Shown: piece after piece, positions 35,475 through 44,345 of the stretch
How positions within the stretch are numbered: position 1 is the first letter of the stretch
Layout: every line of letters begins with the position of its first letter
NCBI RefSeq assembly: GCF_008704495.1
Contig: NZ_CP023699.1
Location: 7,936,001 to 8,000,000 of the forward strand
Direction: 5' to 3'
DNA: 64,000 bases
Origin: Streptomyces kanamyceticus
GTDB taxonomy: Bacteria; Actinomycetota; Actinomycetes; Streptomycetales; Streptomycetaceae
Made by a program: the position numbers and the translations under genes
The notes under the pieces: generated by a model
The model's input: only the letters and a program-made list of their open reading frames with translations
The model's database searches: none
What the model was told of the DNA's origin: nothing

Positions 35475-36800
35475 TCAGCCGCGGAAGTGGCGTTCCAGAC
35501 CCTGCCACACGTCGTCGTACCCGCGCTGCAGGTGGGACGCCTGAGCTGCCTGTTCCGTCGCGGTCACCGGCCAGCGCGTCTCGAACATGAAGGCGAGGCC
35601 GTCGTCGATCTTCTGCGGCTTCAGCTCGGCGGCCGACGCCTTCTCGAAGGTCTCGCGGTCGGGTCCGTGCGCCGACATCATGTTGTGCAGCGAGCCGCCG
35701 CCGGGCACGAAGCCTTCCGCCTTGGCGTCGTAGGCGCCCTCGATCAGGCCCATGTACTCGCTCATCACGTTCCGGTGGAAGTACGGCGGCCGGAAGGTGT
35801 CCTCGCCGACCAGCCAGCGCGGCGCGAAGACGACGAAGTCGACGCCCGCCAGGCCCGGGGTGTCCGAGGGCGAGGTGAGGACCGTGAAGATCGACGGGTC
35901 CGGGTGGTCGTAGCTGATCGAGCCGATCACGTTGAAGCGGTGCAGGTCGTAGACGTACGGGACGTGGTTGCCGTGCCAGGCGACGACGTCCAGCGGGGAG
36001 TGGTCGTAGGTCGCGCGCCACAGGTTGCCGCAGAACTTGTTGACGACTTCCACCGGGCCCTCGACGTCCTCGTACGCGGCGACGGGCGCGCGGAAGTCCC
36101 GTGCGCCCGCGAGGCCGTTGGCACCGATCGGGCCGAGGTCGGGCAGCTGGAAGGGGGCGCCGTAGTTCTCGCAGACGTACCCGCGCGCGCTCGCGTCGAG
36201 CGGCTCCACGCGGAAGCGGACGCCGCGCGGGATCAGCGCGACCTCGCCGGGCTCCGCGCGCAGCAGGCCCAGTTCGGTGCGGAGCAGCAGACCGCCGTGC
36301 TCGGGCACGATGAGCAGCTCGCCGTCCGCGTCGCTGAACACCCTGTCCCGCATGGGGGAGTTGGCGTGGTAGAGGTGGATGCCCATGCCGGTGCGCTGGG
36401 TCGCGTCGCCGTTGCCGCCGAGCGTCCACAGGCCCGCGAGGAAGTCCGTGCCGGGGGCGGGCTCGGGGAGCGGGTTCCAGCGCAGCCGGTTCGGGTCGGG
36501 CACCGACTCCGCGAAGGGGGCGGTGCGCAGCGCGCCGTTGTCGACGCGGGTGAACCGCGGGTGCGCGGCGGAGGGGCGGATGCGGTACAGCCACGAGCGG
36601 CGGTTGTGCGCCCGTGGCTCGGTGAAGGCGGAGCCGCTCAGCTGCTCGGCGTAGAGCCCGAGGGGAGCGCGCTGGGGAGAGTTGCGGCCGTGCGGCAGGG
36701 CGCCCGGCACGGCCTCCGAGCTGTGTTCGTTGCCGAAGCCGGAGAGATAGGACAGCCCTTCGGCGGTCTTCCGGGCATCGCTTGCGTGGTCCCCGCTCAT
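35475..36800 (-). CDS. hmgA: Homogentisate 1,2-dioxygenase
   Basis: 441 residues, normal length. Opens the aromatic ring of homogentisate to maleylacetoacetate in tyrosine/phenylalanine breakdown. Diagnostic segments: [19 protein letters not shown] at the N-terminus, VWHG-like [14 protein letters not shown], the iron-binding [15 protein letters not shown] (His and Glu ligands) and [11 protein letters not shown] (third His ligand). Preceded by a divergent TetR gene with a palindromic operator (36818-36843) 18 bp from the start, and followed by a GntR regulator, so it is probably doubly controlled. The isomerase and hydrolase partners are not in this window. Confidence 0.97.
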   Translation of the reverse strand: MSGDHASDARKTAEGLSYLSGFGNEHSSEAVPGALPHGRNSPQRAPLGLYAEQLSGSAFTEPRAHNRRSWLYRIRPSAAHPRFTRVDNGALRTAPFAESVPDPNRLRWNPLPEPAPGTDFLAGLWTLGGNGDATQRTGMGIHLYHANSPMRDRVFSDADGELLIVPEHGGLLLRTELGLLRAEPGEVALIPRGVRFRVEPLDASARGYVCENYGAPFQLPDLGPIGANGLAGARDFRAPVAAYEDVEGPVEVVNKFCGNLWRATYDHSPLDVVAWHGNHVPYVYDLHRFNVIGSISYDHPDPSIFTVLTSPSDTPGLAGVDFVVFAPRWLVGEDTFRPPYFHRNVMSEYMGLIEGAYDAKAEGFVPGGGSLHNMMSAHGPDRETFEKASAAELKPQKIDDGLAFMFETRWPVTATEQAAQASHLQRGYDDVWQGLERHFRG

Positions 36801-36817
36801 CGTCGCTCCCTAGTCAT

Positions 36818-36843
36818 GATTCCTATGGAACACCGTAGGATTC
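36818..36843. promoter_or_regulatory. Palindromic operator between hmgA and TetR gene
   Basis: Inverted repeat with inner arms CCTATGG (36822-36828) and CCGTAGG (36833-36839) around AACA; extended to 11 bp per arm it matches at 9 positions. It lies between the divergent starts at 36800 and 36901, the usual place for a TetR operator. Confidence 0.7.
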
Positions 36844-36900
36844 ACTTTTTCCTTCCGCAAGAGGGAGCCAGGAACATGAACGGTGCTCTACTCTCCCGGA

Positions 36901-37545
36901 ATGTCCCACCCGAACCCGCCCGAGGAACCCCGCCCGCTGGGCGCCCTGCGCCGCACGCCCGTCCAGCAGCGCAGCGCCGAACGCCTGACCCGCATCCTCG
37001 ACGCCTGTGCCGCCCTCCTCGACGAGGTCGGCTACGAGGGCCTCAGTACCCGCGCCGTGGCGCAGCGCGCCGACGTCCCGATCGGTTCCGTCTACCGCTT
37101 CTTCGGCAACAAGCGCGCCATGGCGGACGCCCTCGCCCACCGCAACCTCGACCGCTACGGCGAACGGGTCGGGGCGCGCATGGCCGACGTCACCCCGGGT
37201 GACTGGCGCGGCGCCATCGACATCGCCTTCGACGAGTACCTCGCCATGAAGCGCTCGGTGCCGGGCTTCGGCCTCGTCGACTTCGGCATCCCTTCCGCCC
37301 CCGACGCGATGCCGGACGCCAACCTCGACGTCGCCGACCGCGTCGGCGACATCCTCGCCGCTCACCTCGGCCGCCCTCTCGACGCCACCTTGCGCCGCGC
37401 CGTCGTGGTCGCCGTCGAGGCGGTCGACTCGGTCCTCCAACTCGCCTTCCGCACCGACCCGTCGGGCGACGCGGCGCTGATCGTGGAGGCCAGGGAGCTG
37501 GTTCACGCGTATCTGACGCATCGGCTTGGCGGGGCGGGCGAGTAA
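36901..37545 (+). CDS. TetR-family regulator
   Basis: 214 residues from ATG 36901. HTH region: RSAERLTRILDACAALLDEVGY, LSTRAVAQRADVPIGSVYRF, FGNKRAMADALAHRNLDRYG. The C-terminal domain resembles TetR_C_17-like tails (FRTDPSGDAALIVEARELVHAYL). Divergent from hmgA with a near-perfect operator between them, so it likely represses hmgA and itself, or the shared site serves both. Ligand unknown. Confidence 0.9.
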   Translation: MSHPNPPEEPRPLGALRRTPVQQRSAERLTRILDACAALLDEVGYEGLSTRAVAQRADVPIGSVYRFFGNKRAMADALAHRNLDRYGERVGARMADVTPGDWRGAIDIAFDEYLAMKRSVPGFGLVDFGIPSAPDAMPDANLDVADRVGDILAAHLGRPLDATLRRAVVVAVEAVDSVLQLAFRTDPSGDAALIVEARELVHAYLTHRLGGAGE

Positions 37546-37662
37546 GGGGAGGGTTCGCGCCGCGCGCAGGGGCTGCCCTCCATGCGTACCGGTCGGTATG
37601 CTCGATGGGTCCGCACGCCTCATGCCCGACGTGTTCGCACACCCATGCCCCGGGGAGGGCTC

Positions 37663-39900
37663 ATGCCCCGTACCGCCCTGCGCATCTGCCCGCTCTGCGA
37701 AGCCACCTGCGGGCTCACGCTCACCGTCGAAGGCACCCGGGTGACCGGCGCGCGCGGCGACCGGGACGACGTGTTCAGCCGCGGCTTCATCTGCCCCAAG
37801 GGCGCCTCCTTCGGGGAGGCCGACGCCGACCCCGACCGGCTGCGGGCGCCCCTCGTGCGCAAGGGCGGGCGGCTCCAGGAGGTGAGCTGGGGCGAGGCGT
37901 TCGACGTCGTCGCGGCCCGGCTGCGGCCGCTGATCGAGGAGCACGGGCCGAACGCCGTCGGTGTCGTCCTCGGCAACCCGAACGTCCACACCATGGCGGG
38001 TGCCCTCTACCCGCCCGTCCTGCTCGGCGCGCTCGGCACCCGCAACCTCTTCACCGCGAGCACCGTCGACCAGATGCCCAAGCACGTCTCCAGCGGGCTG
38101 CTCTTCGGCGACGCCTTCGCCATCCCGGTGCCCGACCTGGACCGCACCGACCACCTGCTGCTCCTCGGCGCCAACCCCCTGGAGTCCAACGGCAGCCTGT
38201 GCACCGCGCCCGACTTCCCCGGCAGGCTCAAGGCGCTGAAGGCGCGCGGCGGCACCCTCACCGTCGTCGACCCGCGCCGCACCCGCACCGCCGCGCTCGC
38301 CGACCGGCACCTCGCGATCCGTCCCGGCACGGACGCGCTGCTGCTCGCGGCGCTCACCCGGACGCTCTTCGAGGACAAGCTGACCGACCTCGGCGCGCTG
38401 GCCGACCAGGTGCGGGACGTCGACGAACTGCGCGACGCCGTACGGGAGTTCACCCCAGAGGCCGTCTCGGAGGCCTGCGACGTGCCCGCCGACACCATCC
38501 GCGCGCTCGCCCGCGAACTGGCCGACGCGCCCACCGCCGCCGTGTACGGACGCGTCGGCGCCAGCACCGTCGCCTTCGGCACCCTCACCAGCTGGCTCGT
38601 CGACGTACTGAACGTCCTGACCGGGAACCTGGACCGCCCCGGCGGCGCCCTCTTCCCGCTCGCCGCCACCGCACAGCCGCCCCGCCCCGCGGGCCCCGGC
38701 AAGGGCTTCGCGCTCGGGCGCTGGCACAGCAGGGTGAGCGGACACCCGGAGGCCAAGGGGGAACTGCCGCTCGCCGCGCTCGCCGAGGAGATCGACACAC
38801 CGGGCGAGGGAGCCGTGCGCGCGGTCGTCGCCATCGCCGCCAACCCCGTCCTGTCCGCGCCCGACGGCGACCGCCTCGACCGCGCCCTGGACTCCCTCGA
38901 CTTCATGGTGAGCGTCGACCCCTATCTCAACGAGACGTCACGCCACGCGGACGTGGTGCTCCCGCCGCCCCCGCCCGCCCAGAGCGCCCACCACGACTTC
39001 GCCTTCAACGGATTCGCCGTACGCAACCAGGTCCGCTACACCCGCGCCGCGATCCCCCTGGAGGAGGGGCGCATGGCGGAGAGCGAGATCCTCGCCCGGC
39101 TCGTCCTCGCGGTGAGCGGCATGCACGGCGCCGATCCTGCGGCGGTCGACACGATGGTCGTCGACAACACCCTCGGCAAGGCCGTGAAGCAGCCGCACTC
39201 GGCGGCGTACGGCCGGGACCCCAAGGAGCTCGCCGGGCTCCTGACCGGCGAGGACGGGCCCGAGCGGCGGCTCGACATGATGCTGCGCCTCGGCCCCTAC
39301 GGCGACGGCTTCGGCGCACGCCCCGAGGGCCTGACCCTGGCGCGGCTCCTCGCGCATCCGCACGGCATCGACCTGGGACCGCTCGCCCCGCGCGTGCCCG
39401 AGGTGCTCAAGACCCGCAGCGGACGCGTCGAGCTCCTCCCGGAGCCGCTCGCCGCCGAGCTGCCCCGGCTCGCCCGCGCGATGACCGAGGCGCCCGCCGC
39501 ACTCGTCCTGGTGGGCAGGCGCCATCTGCGGTCCAACAACAGCTGGATGCACAACGTCCGCACCCTGGTGGGCGGCTCCAACCGCTGCACCCTGCACATC
39601 CATCCCGACGACGCGGCCCGCGCCGGTCTCGTGGACGGCGGCCACGCGCGCGTGGCCGCCGCGGGCGGGCAGATCGACGTGCCGGTGGAGGTGACGGACG
39701 CGGTGCGCCCCGGAGTGGTGAGCCTGCCGCACGGCTGGGGCCACGACCGGCCCGGCACCCGGCTCGCCGTCGCGGCCGAGGAACCGGGCGCCAACGTCAA
39801 CCAGCTCCTCGACGGCACGCTCCTCGACCCGCTCTCCGGAAACGCGGTGCTCAACGGCTTCGCCGTGCAGGTCACCGCCCCGGCCCCGGCGTTTACCTAG
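37663..39900 (+). CDS. Molybdopterin-dependent oxidoreductase (formate dehydrogenase/nitrate reductase superfamily)
   Basis: 745 residues from ATG 37663 (GGGGAGGG upstream). The N-terminal [4Fe-4S] ligands are Cys9, Cys12, Cys16 and Cys44 (CPLCEATC...FICPKG). Molybdopterin-binding segments follow: LLGANPLESNGSLCTAPDF, TVVDPRRTRTAALAD, RPGTDALLLAALTRTLF and the C-terminal MGD domain with LRSNNSWMHNVRTLVGG, HPDDAARAGLVDG, VSLPHGWGH. No twin-arginine leader, so cytoplasmic. At the position of the usual Cys/Sec/Ser molybdenum ligand I read TVDQMPKHVSSG and see no Cys, so the ligand is uncertain. Substrate unknown; no electron-transfer partner gene is adjacent. Confidence 0.88.
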   Translation: MPRTALRICPLCEATCGLTLTVEGTRVTGARGDRDDVFSRGFICPKGASFGEADADPDRLRAPLVRKGGRLQEVSWGEAFDVVAARLRPLIEEHGPNAVGVVLGNPNVHTMAGALYPPVLLGALGTRNLFTASTVDQMPKHVSSGLLFGDAFAIPVPDLDRTDHLLLLGANPLESNGSLCTAPDFPGRLKALKARGGTLTVVDPRRTRTAALADRHLAIRPGTDALLLAALTRTLFEDKLTDLGALADQVRDVDELRDAVREFTPEAVSEACDVPADTIRALARELADAPTAAVYGRVGASTVAFGTLTSWLVDVLNVLTGNLDRPGGALFPLAATAQPPRPAGPGKGFALGRWHSRVSGHPEAKGELPLAALAEEIDTPGEGAVRAVVAIAANPVLSAPDGDRLDRALDSLDFMVSVDPYLNETSRHADVVLPPPPPAQSAHHDFAFNGFAVRNQVRYTRAAIPLEEGRMAESEILARLVLAVSGMHGADPAAVDTMVVDNTLGKAVKQPHSAAYGRDPKELAGLLTGEDGPERRLDMMLRLGPYGDGFGARPEGLTLARLLAHPHGIDLGPLAPRVPEVLKTRSGRVELLPEPLAAELPRLARAMTEAPAALVLVGRRHLRSNNSWMHNVRTLVGGSNRCTLHIHPDDAARAGLVDGGHARVAAAGGQIDVPVEVTDAVRPGVVSLPHGWGHDRPGTRLAVAAEEPGANVNQLLDGTLLDPLSGNAVLNGFAVQVTAPAPAFT

Positions 39901-39950
39901 CCCTACCGCGTTGACCTGGAGTTTTGCGCTTATTGCTCGCGCGTCAACAT

Positions 39951-40035
39951 CTTGTTAACACTTCCGAGGGGGTCCTAACGTCAGCCGGACCGCCAGACCT
40001 GGTGGCAGTTCGATGGTGAACGTTAGGTAGCCCCC
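39951..40035 (+). promoter_or_regulatory. Promoter and structured leader of the CitMHS gene
   Basis: TTGTTA and TAACGT about 18 bp apart (the latter at 39976-39981) form a possible promoter. Over the same and following DNA, CCTAACGT (39974-39981) pairs with ACGTTAGG (40020-40027); inside it CCGCCAG pairs with CTGGTGG (one G-U). The right outer arm contains AGG of the only ribosome site before ATG 40036, so the hairpin would mask it. If the promoter call is right the left arm may not be transcribed and the repeat is then an operator instead. Confidence 0.5.
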
Positions 40036-41472
40036 ATGCTGACAATCCTCGGATTCGTCATGATCGCCACCTTCCTGGTGCTGATCATGATGAAGAAGAT
40101 GTCGCCGATCGCGGCACTGGTGCTGATTCCCGCGCTCTTCTGCGTGTTCGTCGGGAAGGGAGCCCATCTCGGGGACTACGTCCTCGACGGCGTCGGCAAT
40201 CTGGCGCCCACGGCGGCCATGCTCATGTTCGCCATCGTGTACTTCGGCGTCATGATCGACGTCGGCCTCTTCGACCCGATCGTCCGGGGCATCCTGCGCT
40301 TCTGCAAGGCGGACCCGGTGCGCATCGTGGTCGGCACCGCGGTGCTCGCCGCGATCGTCTCGCTGGACGGCGACGGCTCGACCACCTTCATGATCACGGT
40401 CTCGGCGATGTACCCGCTGTACAAGCGCCTCAAGATGAGCCTCGTCGTGATGACGGGCGTCGCCGCGACCGCCAACGGCGTCATGAACACCCTGCCCTGG
40501 GGCGGCCCGACGGCCCGTGCCGCCACCGCCCTGAAGGTCGACGCGTCCGACATCTTCGTCCCGATGATCCCGGCGCTCGCCATGGGCCTGGTCGCGGTCT
40601 TCCTCCTCTCGTACGCCCTGGGTCTGCGCGAGCGCAAGCGGCTCGGTGTCCTCTCGCTCGACGACGTCCTGACCAAGGAGACGGCGCAGGACGACGAGAC
40701 GGTCCTGGTCGGAGCCGGTGACGAGGACGGTGACGGCGGCCGTACGAAGCTCACGAAGAAGTCGACCGGATCCGTCGGGGGAGCGGGCACCGACGCCGAC
40801 GCCACGGACGAGGACGCGGACGACGACGGTTTCCAAGGTCTCGACCCGCACCGCGCCACCCTGCGCCCCAAGCTCTACTGGTTCAACGCGGGCCTCACCG
40901 TCCTGCTGCTCACCGCCATGATCATGGAGTGGCTGCCGATCCCGGTGCTCTTCCTGCTCGGCGCCGCGCTCGCCCTCACCGTCAACTTCCCGCACATGCC
41001 CGACCAGAAGGCCCGGATCGCCGCCCACGCGGAGAACGTCCTCAACGTCACCGGCATGGTCTTCGCCGCCGCCGTCTTCACCGGCGTCCTCCAGGGCACC
41101 GGCATGGTCGACAACATGGCCGACTGGCTGGTCGACGCGATCCCGGAGGGCATGGGCTCGCAGATGGGCCTGGTGACGGGCCTGCTCTCCATCCCGCTCA
41201 CCTACTTCATGTCCAACGACGGCTTCTACTTCGGCGTCCTGCCGGTCCTCGCCGAGGCGGGCCAGGCGCACGGCGTCGGCACCCTGGAGATCGCCCGCGC
41301 CTCCATCGCCGGACAGGCCCTGCACATGTCGAGCCCGCTGGTGCCCGCCGTGTACGTCCTGGTCGGCATGGCCAAGGTCGAGTTCGGCGACCACACCAGG
41401 TTCACCGTCAAGTGGGCCGTGCTCACCTCGCTCGTGGTGCTCGGCTCCGGAATCCTCTTCGGCATCATCTGA
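40036..41472 (+). CDS. CitMHS-family citrate-metal:proton symporter
   Basis: 478 residues, about 12 membrane helices. Imports citrate complexed with a divalent metal (Mg2+ or Ca2+-type). Family segments: MLTILGFVMIATFLVLIM start, TAAMLMFAIVYFGVMIDVGL, SLDGDGSTTFMITVSAMYPL, NTLPWGGPTARAATALKVD and LPLTYFMSNDGFYFGVLPV-like region. The central hydrophilic loop (residues ~225-275, Asp/Gly/Thr-rich) is longer than minimal. A CitB-type regulator and a second citrate-type importer (tctCBA) are at the left end of the window. Overlaps the MFS gene by 1 nt. Confidence 0.95.
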   Translation: MLTILGFVMIATFLVLIMMKKMSPIAALVLIPALFCVFVGKGAHLGDYVLDGVGNLAPTAAMLMFAIVYFGVMIDVGLFDPIVRGILRFCKADPVRIVVGTAVLAAIVSLDGDGSTTFMITVSAMYPLYKRLKMSLVVMTGVAATANGVMNTLPWGGPTARAATALKVDASDIFVPMIPALAMGLVAVFLLSYALGLRERKRLGVLSLDDVLTKETAQDDETVLVGAGDEDGDGGRTKLTKKSTGSVGGAGTDADATDEDADDDGFQGLDPHRATLRPKLYWFNAGLTVLLLTAMIMEWLPIPVLFLLGAALALTVNFPHMPDQKARIAAHAENVLNVTGMVFAAAVFTGVLQGTGMVDNMADWLVDAIPEGMGSQMGLVTGLLSIPLTYFMSNDGFYFGVLPVLAEAGQAHGVGTLEIARASIAGQALHMSSPLVPAVYVLVGMAKVEFGDHTRFTVKWAVLTSLVVLGSGILFGII

Positions 41473-42713
41473 TGCCCGACGCGTCGACCGGGCCCGGTGG
41501 CAGGGGCTGGCTGCTCCGTCTCGTCATCGCCTTCAGCTTCGCGCAGGGGGCGGTGTCGATGGCGCGGCCCGCCGTCTCCTACCGGGCCCTCGCGCTCGGC
41601 GCCGACGAGCGGGCGATCGGCGTCATCGCGGGCGTGTACGCGCTGCTCCCGCTCTTCGCCGCCGTACCGCTGGGCCGCAGGACCGACCACGGGCGGTGCG
41701 CGCCCCTGCTGCCCGTCGGCGTCGTCCTGATCTCCGGCGGCTGCGCGCTCAGCGGCACGGCCGACTCCCTTGCCGCGATGGCCGCGTGGAGCGGTGTGAT
41801 GGGGCTCGGTCACCTCTGCTTCGTGATCGGCGCGCAGTCGATCGTGGCCCGCCAGTCGGCGCCCGCCGAACAGGACAGGAACTTCGGCCACTTCACCATC
41901 GGCGCCTCGCTCGGACAACTCGTCGGGCCGATCGCGGCGGGCGCCCTGATCGGCGCCGACATGGACCGCACCAGCGCGCTCGCGCTCCTCGTCTCGGCGG
42001 CGGTCGCGGCGGTCTCGCTCACCTCGCTGTGGCGCATCGAGCACGTGCGCGCCGCGCCGTCCGCGGAGCCCGCCCCACGGGTTCCGGTGTTCGGCATCCT
42101 GCGCACCCGGGGCGTGCCCGCGGGCATCTTCATCAGCCTCGCGGTGCTCTCGGCGACGGACATCCTCACGGCCTATCTGCCGGTGGTCGGCGAGCACCGG
42201 GGGATCGCGCCCGCCACGGTCGGTCTTCTGCTCTCGCTGCGGGCGGCGGCGACCATCGCGTGCCGCCTGGTGATGACACCGCTGATCAACCTGCTCGGCC
42301 GCGCCGTCCTGATCGTCGTCACCTGCGTGCTCGCCGCGTTCCTGTGCGCGGGGATCGCGCTTCCCGTACCCGTGTGGGGACTCGGCGTGATGCTGGTCCT
42401 GCTGGGCTTCTGCCTCGGCGTCGGCCAGCCGCTGTCGATGACGACGGTCGTGCGGGCCGCGCCGCCCGGCGCCCGCTCCACGGCCCTCGCGCTGCGCCTG
42501 ACGGGCAACCGGCTCGGCCAGGTCGCCGCCCCCGCGGGCGCGGGTCTGATCGCCGGAGTGGCGGGCGTGGCGGCGCCGTTCGTGATGCTGGGCGGGCTGC
42601 TGCTCGTCGCGGCGGGGCTCGGCGCGCGGAAGAGCCCCGGAGGCGCGGAACGCCCCCGGGGCACTGCTGACCGTGCTGACCGTGCCGAGCGGAGAGTTAC
42701 TGAACGATCTTGA
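41472..42713 (+). CDS. MFS transporter
   Basis: 413 residues from ATG 41472 (TGATG overlap with the CitMHS stop). Twelve hydrophobic segments; motif A-like VPLGRRTDHGRCAPLLPVG after TM2, GLGHLCFVIGAQSIVARQ, FTIGASLGQLVGPIAAGALIG and in the second half LLLSLRAAATIACRLVMTPL. Coupled to the citrate carrier, so a role in the same physiology (efflux of a by-product or chelate uptake) is possible but not shown. Its 3' end overlaps the convergent protease gene by 17 bp. Confidence 0.9.
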   Translation: MPDASTGPGGRGWLLRLVIAFSFAQGAVSMARPAVSYRALALGADERAIGVIAGVYALLPLFAAVPLGRRTDHGRCAPLLPVGVVLISGGCALSGTADSLAAMAAWSGVMGLGHLCFVIGAQSIVARQSAPAEQDRNFGHFTIGASLGQLVGPIAAGALIGADMDRTSALALLVSAAVAAVSLTSLWRIEHVRAAPSAEPAPRVPVFGILRTRGVPAGIFISLAVLSATDILTAYLPVVGEHRGIAPATVGLLLSLRAAATIACRLVMTPLINLLGRAVLIVVTCVLAAFLCAGIALPVPVWGLGVMLVLLGFCLGVGQPLSMTTVVRAAPPGARSTALALRLTGNRLGQVAAPAGAGLIAGVAGVAAPFVMLGGLLLVAAGLGARKSPGGAERPRGTADRADRAERRVTERS

Positions 42714-43914
42714 GCAGCTTGTTCGGGGAACCCGAACCGGGGCTGGTCACGACGTTCGGCGTGGCGCCGTTCACGAGGGCGGTGGAGACCTGGGCCGGGG
42801 TGGCCGAGGTGTGTCCCGCCAGGTAGACGGCGGCCGCGCCCGCGACGTGCGGAGTGGCCATCGACGTACCCGAGATGGTGTTGGTGGCGGTGTCACTGGT
42901 GTTCCAGCCCGCCTTGATGTTCACGCCCGGCGCGAAGATGTCCAGGATCGAGCCGTAGTTGGAGAAGCTGGCCCTGGCGTCGGTGTTGCTGGTCGCGCCG
43001 ACCGTGATGGCCGCGGGGACCCGGGCGGGCGAGGAGTTGCCCGCGTTGGCGTTGTCGTTGCCCGCCGCGACCGCGTAGGTGACGCCGTCGGCGATGGACT
43101 TCTTCACCGCGTTGTCGAGCGTGGTGGAGGCGCCGCCGCCGAGCGACATGTTGGCCACGGCGGGGGCACCCGCCGCGTGGTTGCCCGTCACCCAGTCGAT
43201 GCCCGCGACGACTCCCGCGGTGGTGCCCGAGCCGTTGTTGTCCAGCACGCGGACCGCCACGATCTTGGCCTTCTTGGCCACGCCGTAGGTCTTGCCCGCG
43301 ATGGTCGTGGCGACGTGCGTGCCGTGGCCGTTGCCGTCCTGGGCGGTGTTGTCGCCGTCCACGGCGTCGTAGCCGTTGACCGCGCGGCCGCTGATCTCGG
43401 AGTGCGTGATCCGCACACCGGTGTCGATCACGTACGCGGTGACGCCGCCGCCCGCGCTGTCCGGGTAGGTGTAGGTGCCGGAGAGCGGGAGCTTCGCCTG
43501 GTCGATGCGGTCCAGGCCCCAGGGGGCGTTGGACTGCGTCGCGGTGGCGTGGAGTCTCTGGTCCTGCTCGACGGAGGCGACCGCCGGGTCGGCGGCGAGT
43601 CTCTTCGCCTCCGTCGCGCTGAGGCCACCGGCGGCGAAGCCGTTCAGGGCGGACTTGTAGGTCTTCTTCACCGAGCCGCCGTACTCGGCTATGAGGTCCT
43701 TGCCCTGGCTCGTGGCGGCCTTGAGGCCGGAGCTGTCCTTCAGGGTCACGAGGTAGCTGCCCTTGACCGCGTCGGCGGAGCCTGCGGCGATCACGGTGCC
43801 TTCGGCGGGGGCGGAGGCCTGGGCGGGCAGTGCGGCGACCGTACCGATGACGGCGGCGGTGGCGGTCGAGATCGCCGCGGCGATCACAGTCTTCTTGCTG
43901 CGGAGCATGGCCAT
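42697..43914 (-). CDS. Secreted subtilisin-like serine protease (S8) with I9 propeptide
   Basis: 405 residues from ATG 43914; GAGGAGGA lies ten bases upstream. Signal peptide ([27 protein letters not shown]), inhibitor I9 propeptide ([20 protein letters not shown] ... [20 protein letters not shown]), then the S8 domain. Catalytic triad: Asp in [14 protein letters not shown], His in [15 protein letters not shown], Ser in [15 protein letters not shown]; oxyanion Asn in [12 protein letters not shown]. Proteinase-K-like subgroup, 270-residue mature enzyme. Extracellular protein degradation. Confidence 0.96.
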   Translation of the reverse strand: MAMLRSKKTVIAAAISTATAAVIGTVAALPAQASAPAEGTVIAAGSADAVKGSYLVTLKDSSGLKAATSQGKDLIAEYGGSVKKTYKSALNGFAAGGLSATEAKRLAADPAVASVEQDQRLHATATQSNAPWGLDRIDQAKLPLSGTYTYPDSAGGGVTAYVIDTGVRITHSEISGRAVNGYDAVDGDNTAQDGNGHGTHVATTIAGKTYGVAKKAKIVAVRVLDNNGSGTTAGVVAGIDWVTGNHAAGAPAVANMSLGGGASTTLDNAVKKSIADGVTYAVAAGNDNANAGNSSPARVPAAITVGATSNTDARASFSNYGSILDIFAPGVNIKAGWNTSDTATNTISGTSMATPHVAGAAAVYLAGHTSATPAQVSTALVNGATPNVVTSPGSGSPNKLLKIVQ

Positions 43915-43999
43915 TACGAGGGAGTCCTCCTCATAGGCGGCGCGCCCGGGGTCGGGCGTCGCGACTGTGGGGGGTGTGCGCGTGATCGCACACACAGAT

Positions 44000-44021
44000 G
44001 GGAGCGGCCACTGCCGCTCCC
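44000..44021. promoter_or_regulatory. 9-bp hairpin in the protease leader
   Basis: Perfect inverted repeat GGGAGCGGC (44000-44008) / GCCGCTCCC (44013-44021), loop CACT, between the likely promoter and the protease start. Could be an mRNA stability or attenuation element, or an operator. Confidence 0.6.
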
Positions 44022-44028
44022 GTCGCGT

Positions 44029-44057
44029 TCAGTAGCGTGGCGGCTCCACGGGGTCAG
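44029..44057 (-). promoter_or_regulatory. Candidate promoter of the S8 protease gene
   Basis: On the minus strand CTGACC (44057-44052), 17-bp spacer, TACTGA (44034-44029), close to a vegetative -35/-10. Would give a leader of about 105 nt containing the hairpin at 44000-44021. Confidence 0.45.
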
Positions 44058-44160
44058 ATCAAGAGAGTTGACGCCTTGTCATGCAGCTGTCACACAACAG
44101 AAGTTGAATTCGGGGCGAATGAGACTGGAATGTCCAAGGGTGGGGGCGGGGGCGTCAGGG

Positions 44161-44205
44161 GTGCCCCGTAAGGGGCGCGGGGAACGGCGCGCTCAGCCAC
44201 AACGA
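44161..44205. repeat. Dispersed stem-loop repeat, copy 2
   Basis: Stem GCCCC (44163-44167)/GGGGC (44172-44176), loop GTAA, followed by GGGGAACGGCGCGCTCAGCC and AC. Same element as at 8933 and 52766. It lies in a divergent region (protease to the left, aldehyde dehydrogenase to the right), so termination is not its obvious role here. Confidence 0.75.
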
Positions 44206-44206
44206 A

Positions 44207-44240
44207 CCCGCACCTACACCCGCACCTACACCCGCACCTA
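44207..44240. repeat. 12-bp tandem repeat, 2.8 copies
   Basis: CCCGCACCTACA at 44207-44218 and 44219-44230, then 10 bases of a third copy. Immediately follows repeat copy 2. Non-coding. Confidence 0.85.
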
Positions 44241-44296
44241 AGTCACGGCCTCCCCCGCTCCCGGCCCGGGCGGAAGCCCCACCCCCTGGTGCCAGA

Positions 44297-44315
44297 AAAC
44301 TATCAACGCTAGTTT
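44297..44315. promoter_or_regulatory. TetR-type operator upstream of aldehyde dehydrogenase
   Basis: AAACTATCAACGCTAGTTT, arms AAACTA/TAGTTT perfect, 31 bp before the start codon. It matches 15 of 19 positions of the site at 55530-55548 in front of an acyl-CoA dehydrogenase and its divergent TetR gene, suggesting one regulator serves both. Confidence 0.75.
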
Positions 44316-44345
44316 GTGGTCCTGACGACTATCTGGAGGACGGCG

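Noticed and set aside
41226..42197. 323-codon minus-strand open frame inside the CitMHS and MFS genes
   Set aside because: Antisense to two clear transporters; shows no motif and typical shadow composition (His/Arg/Asp-rich).
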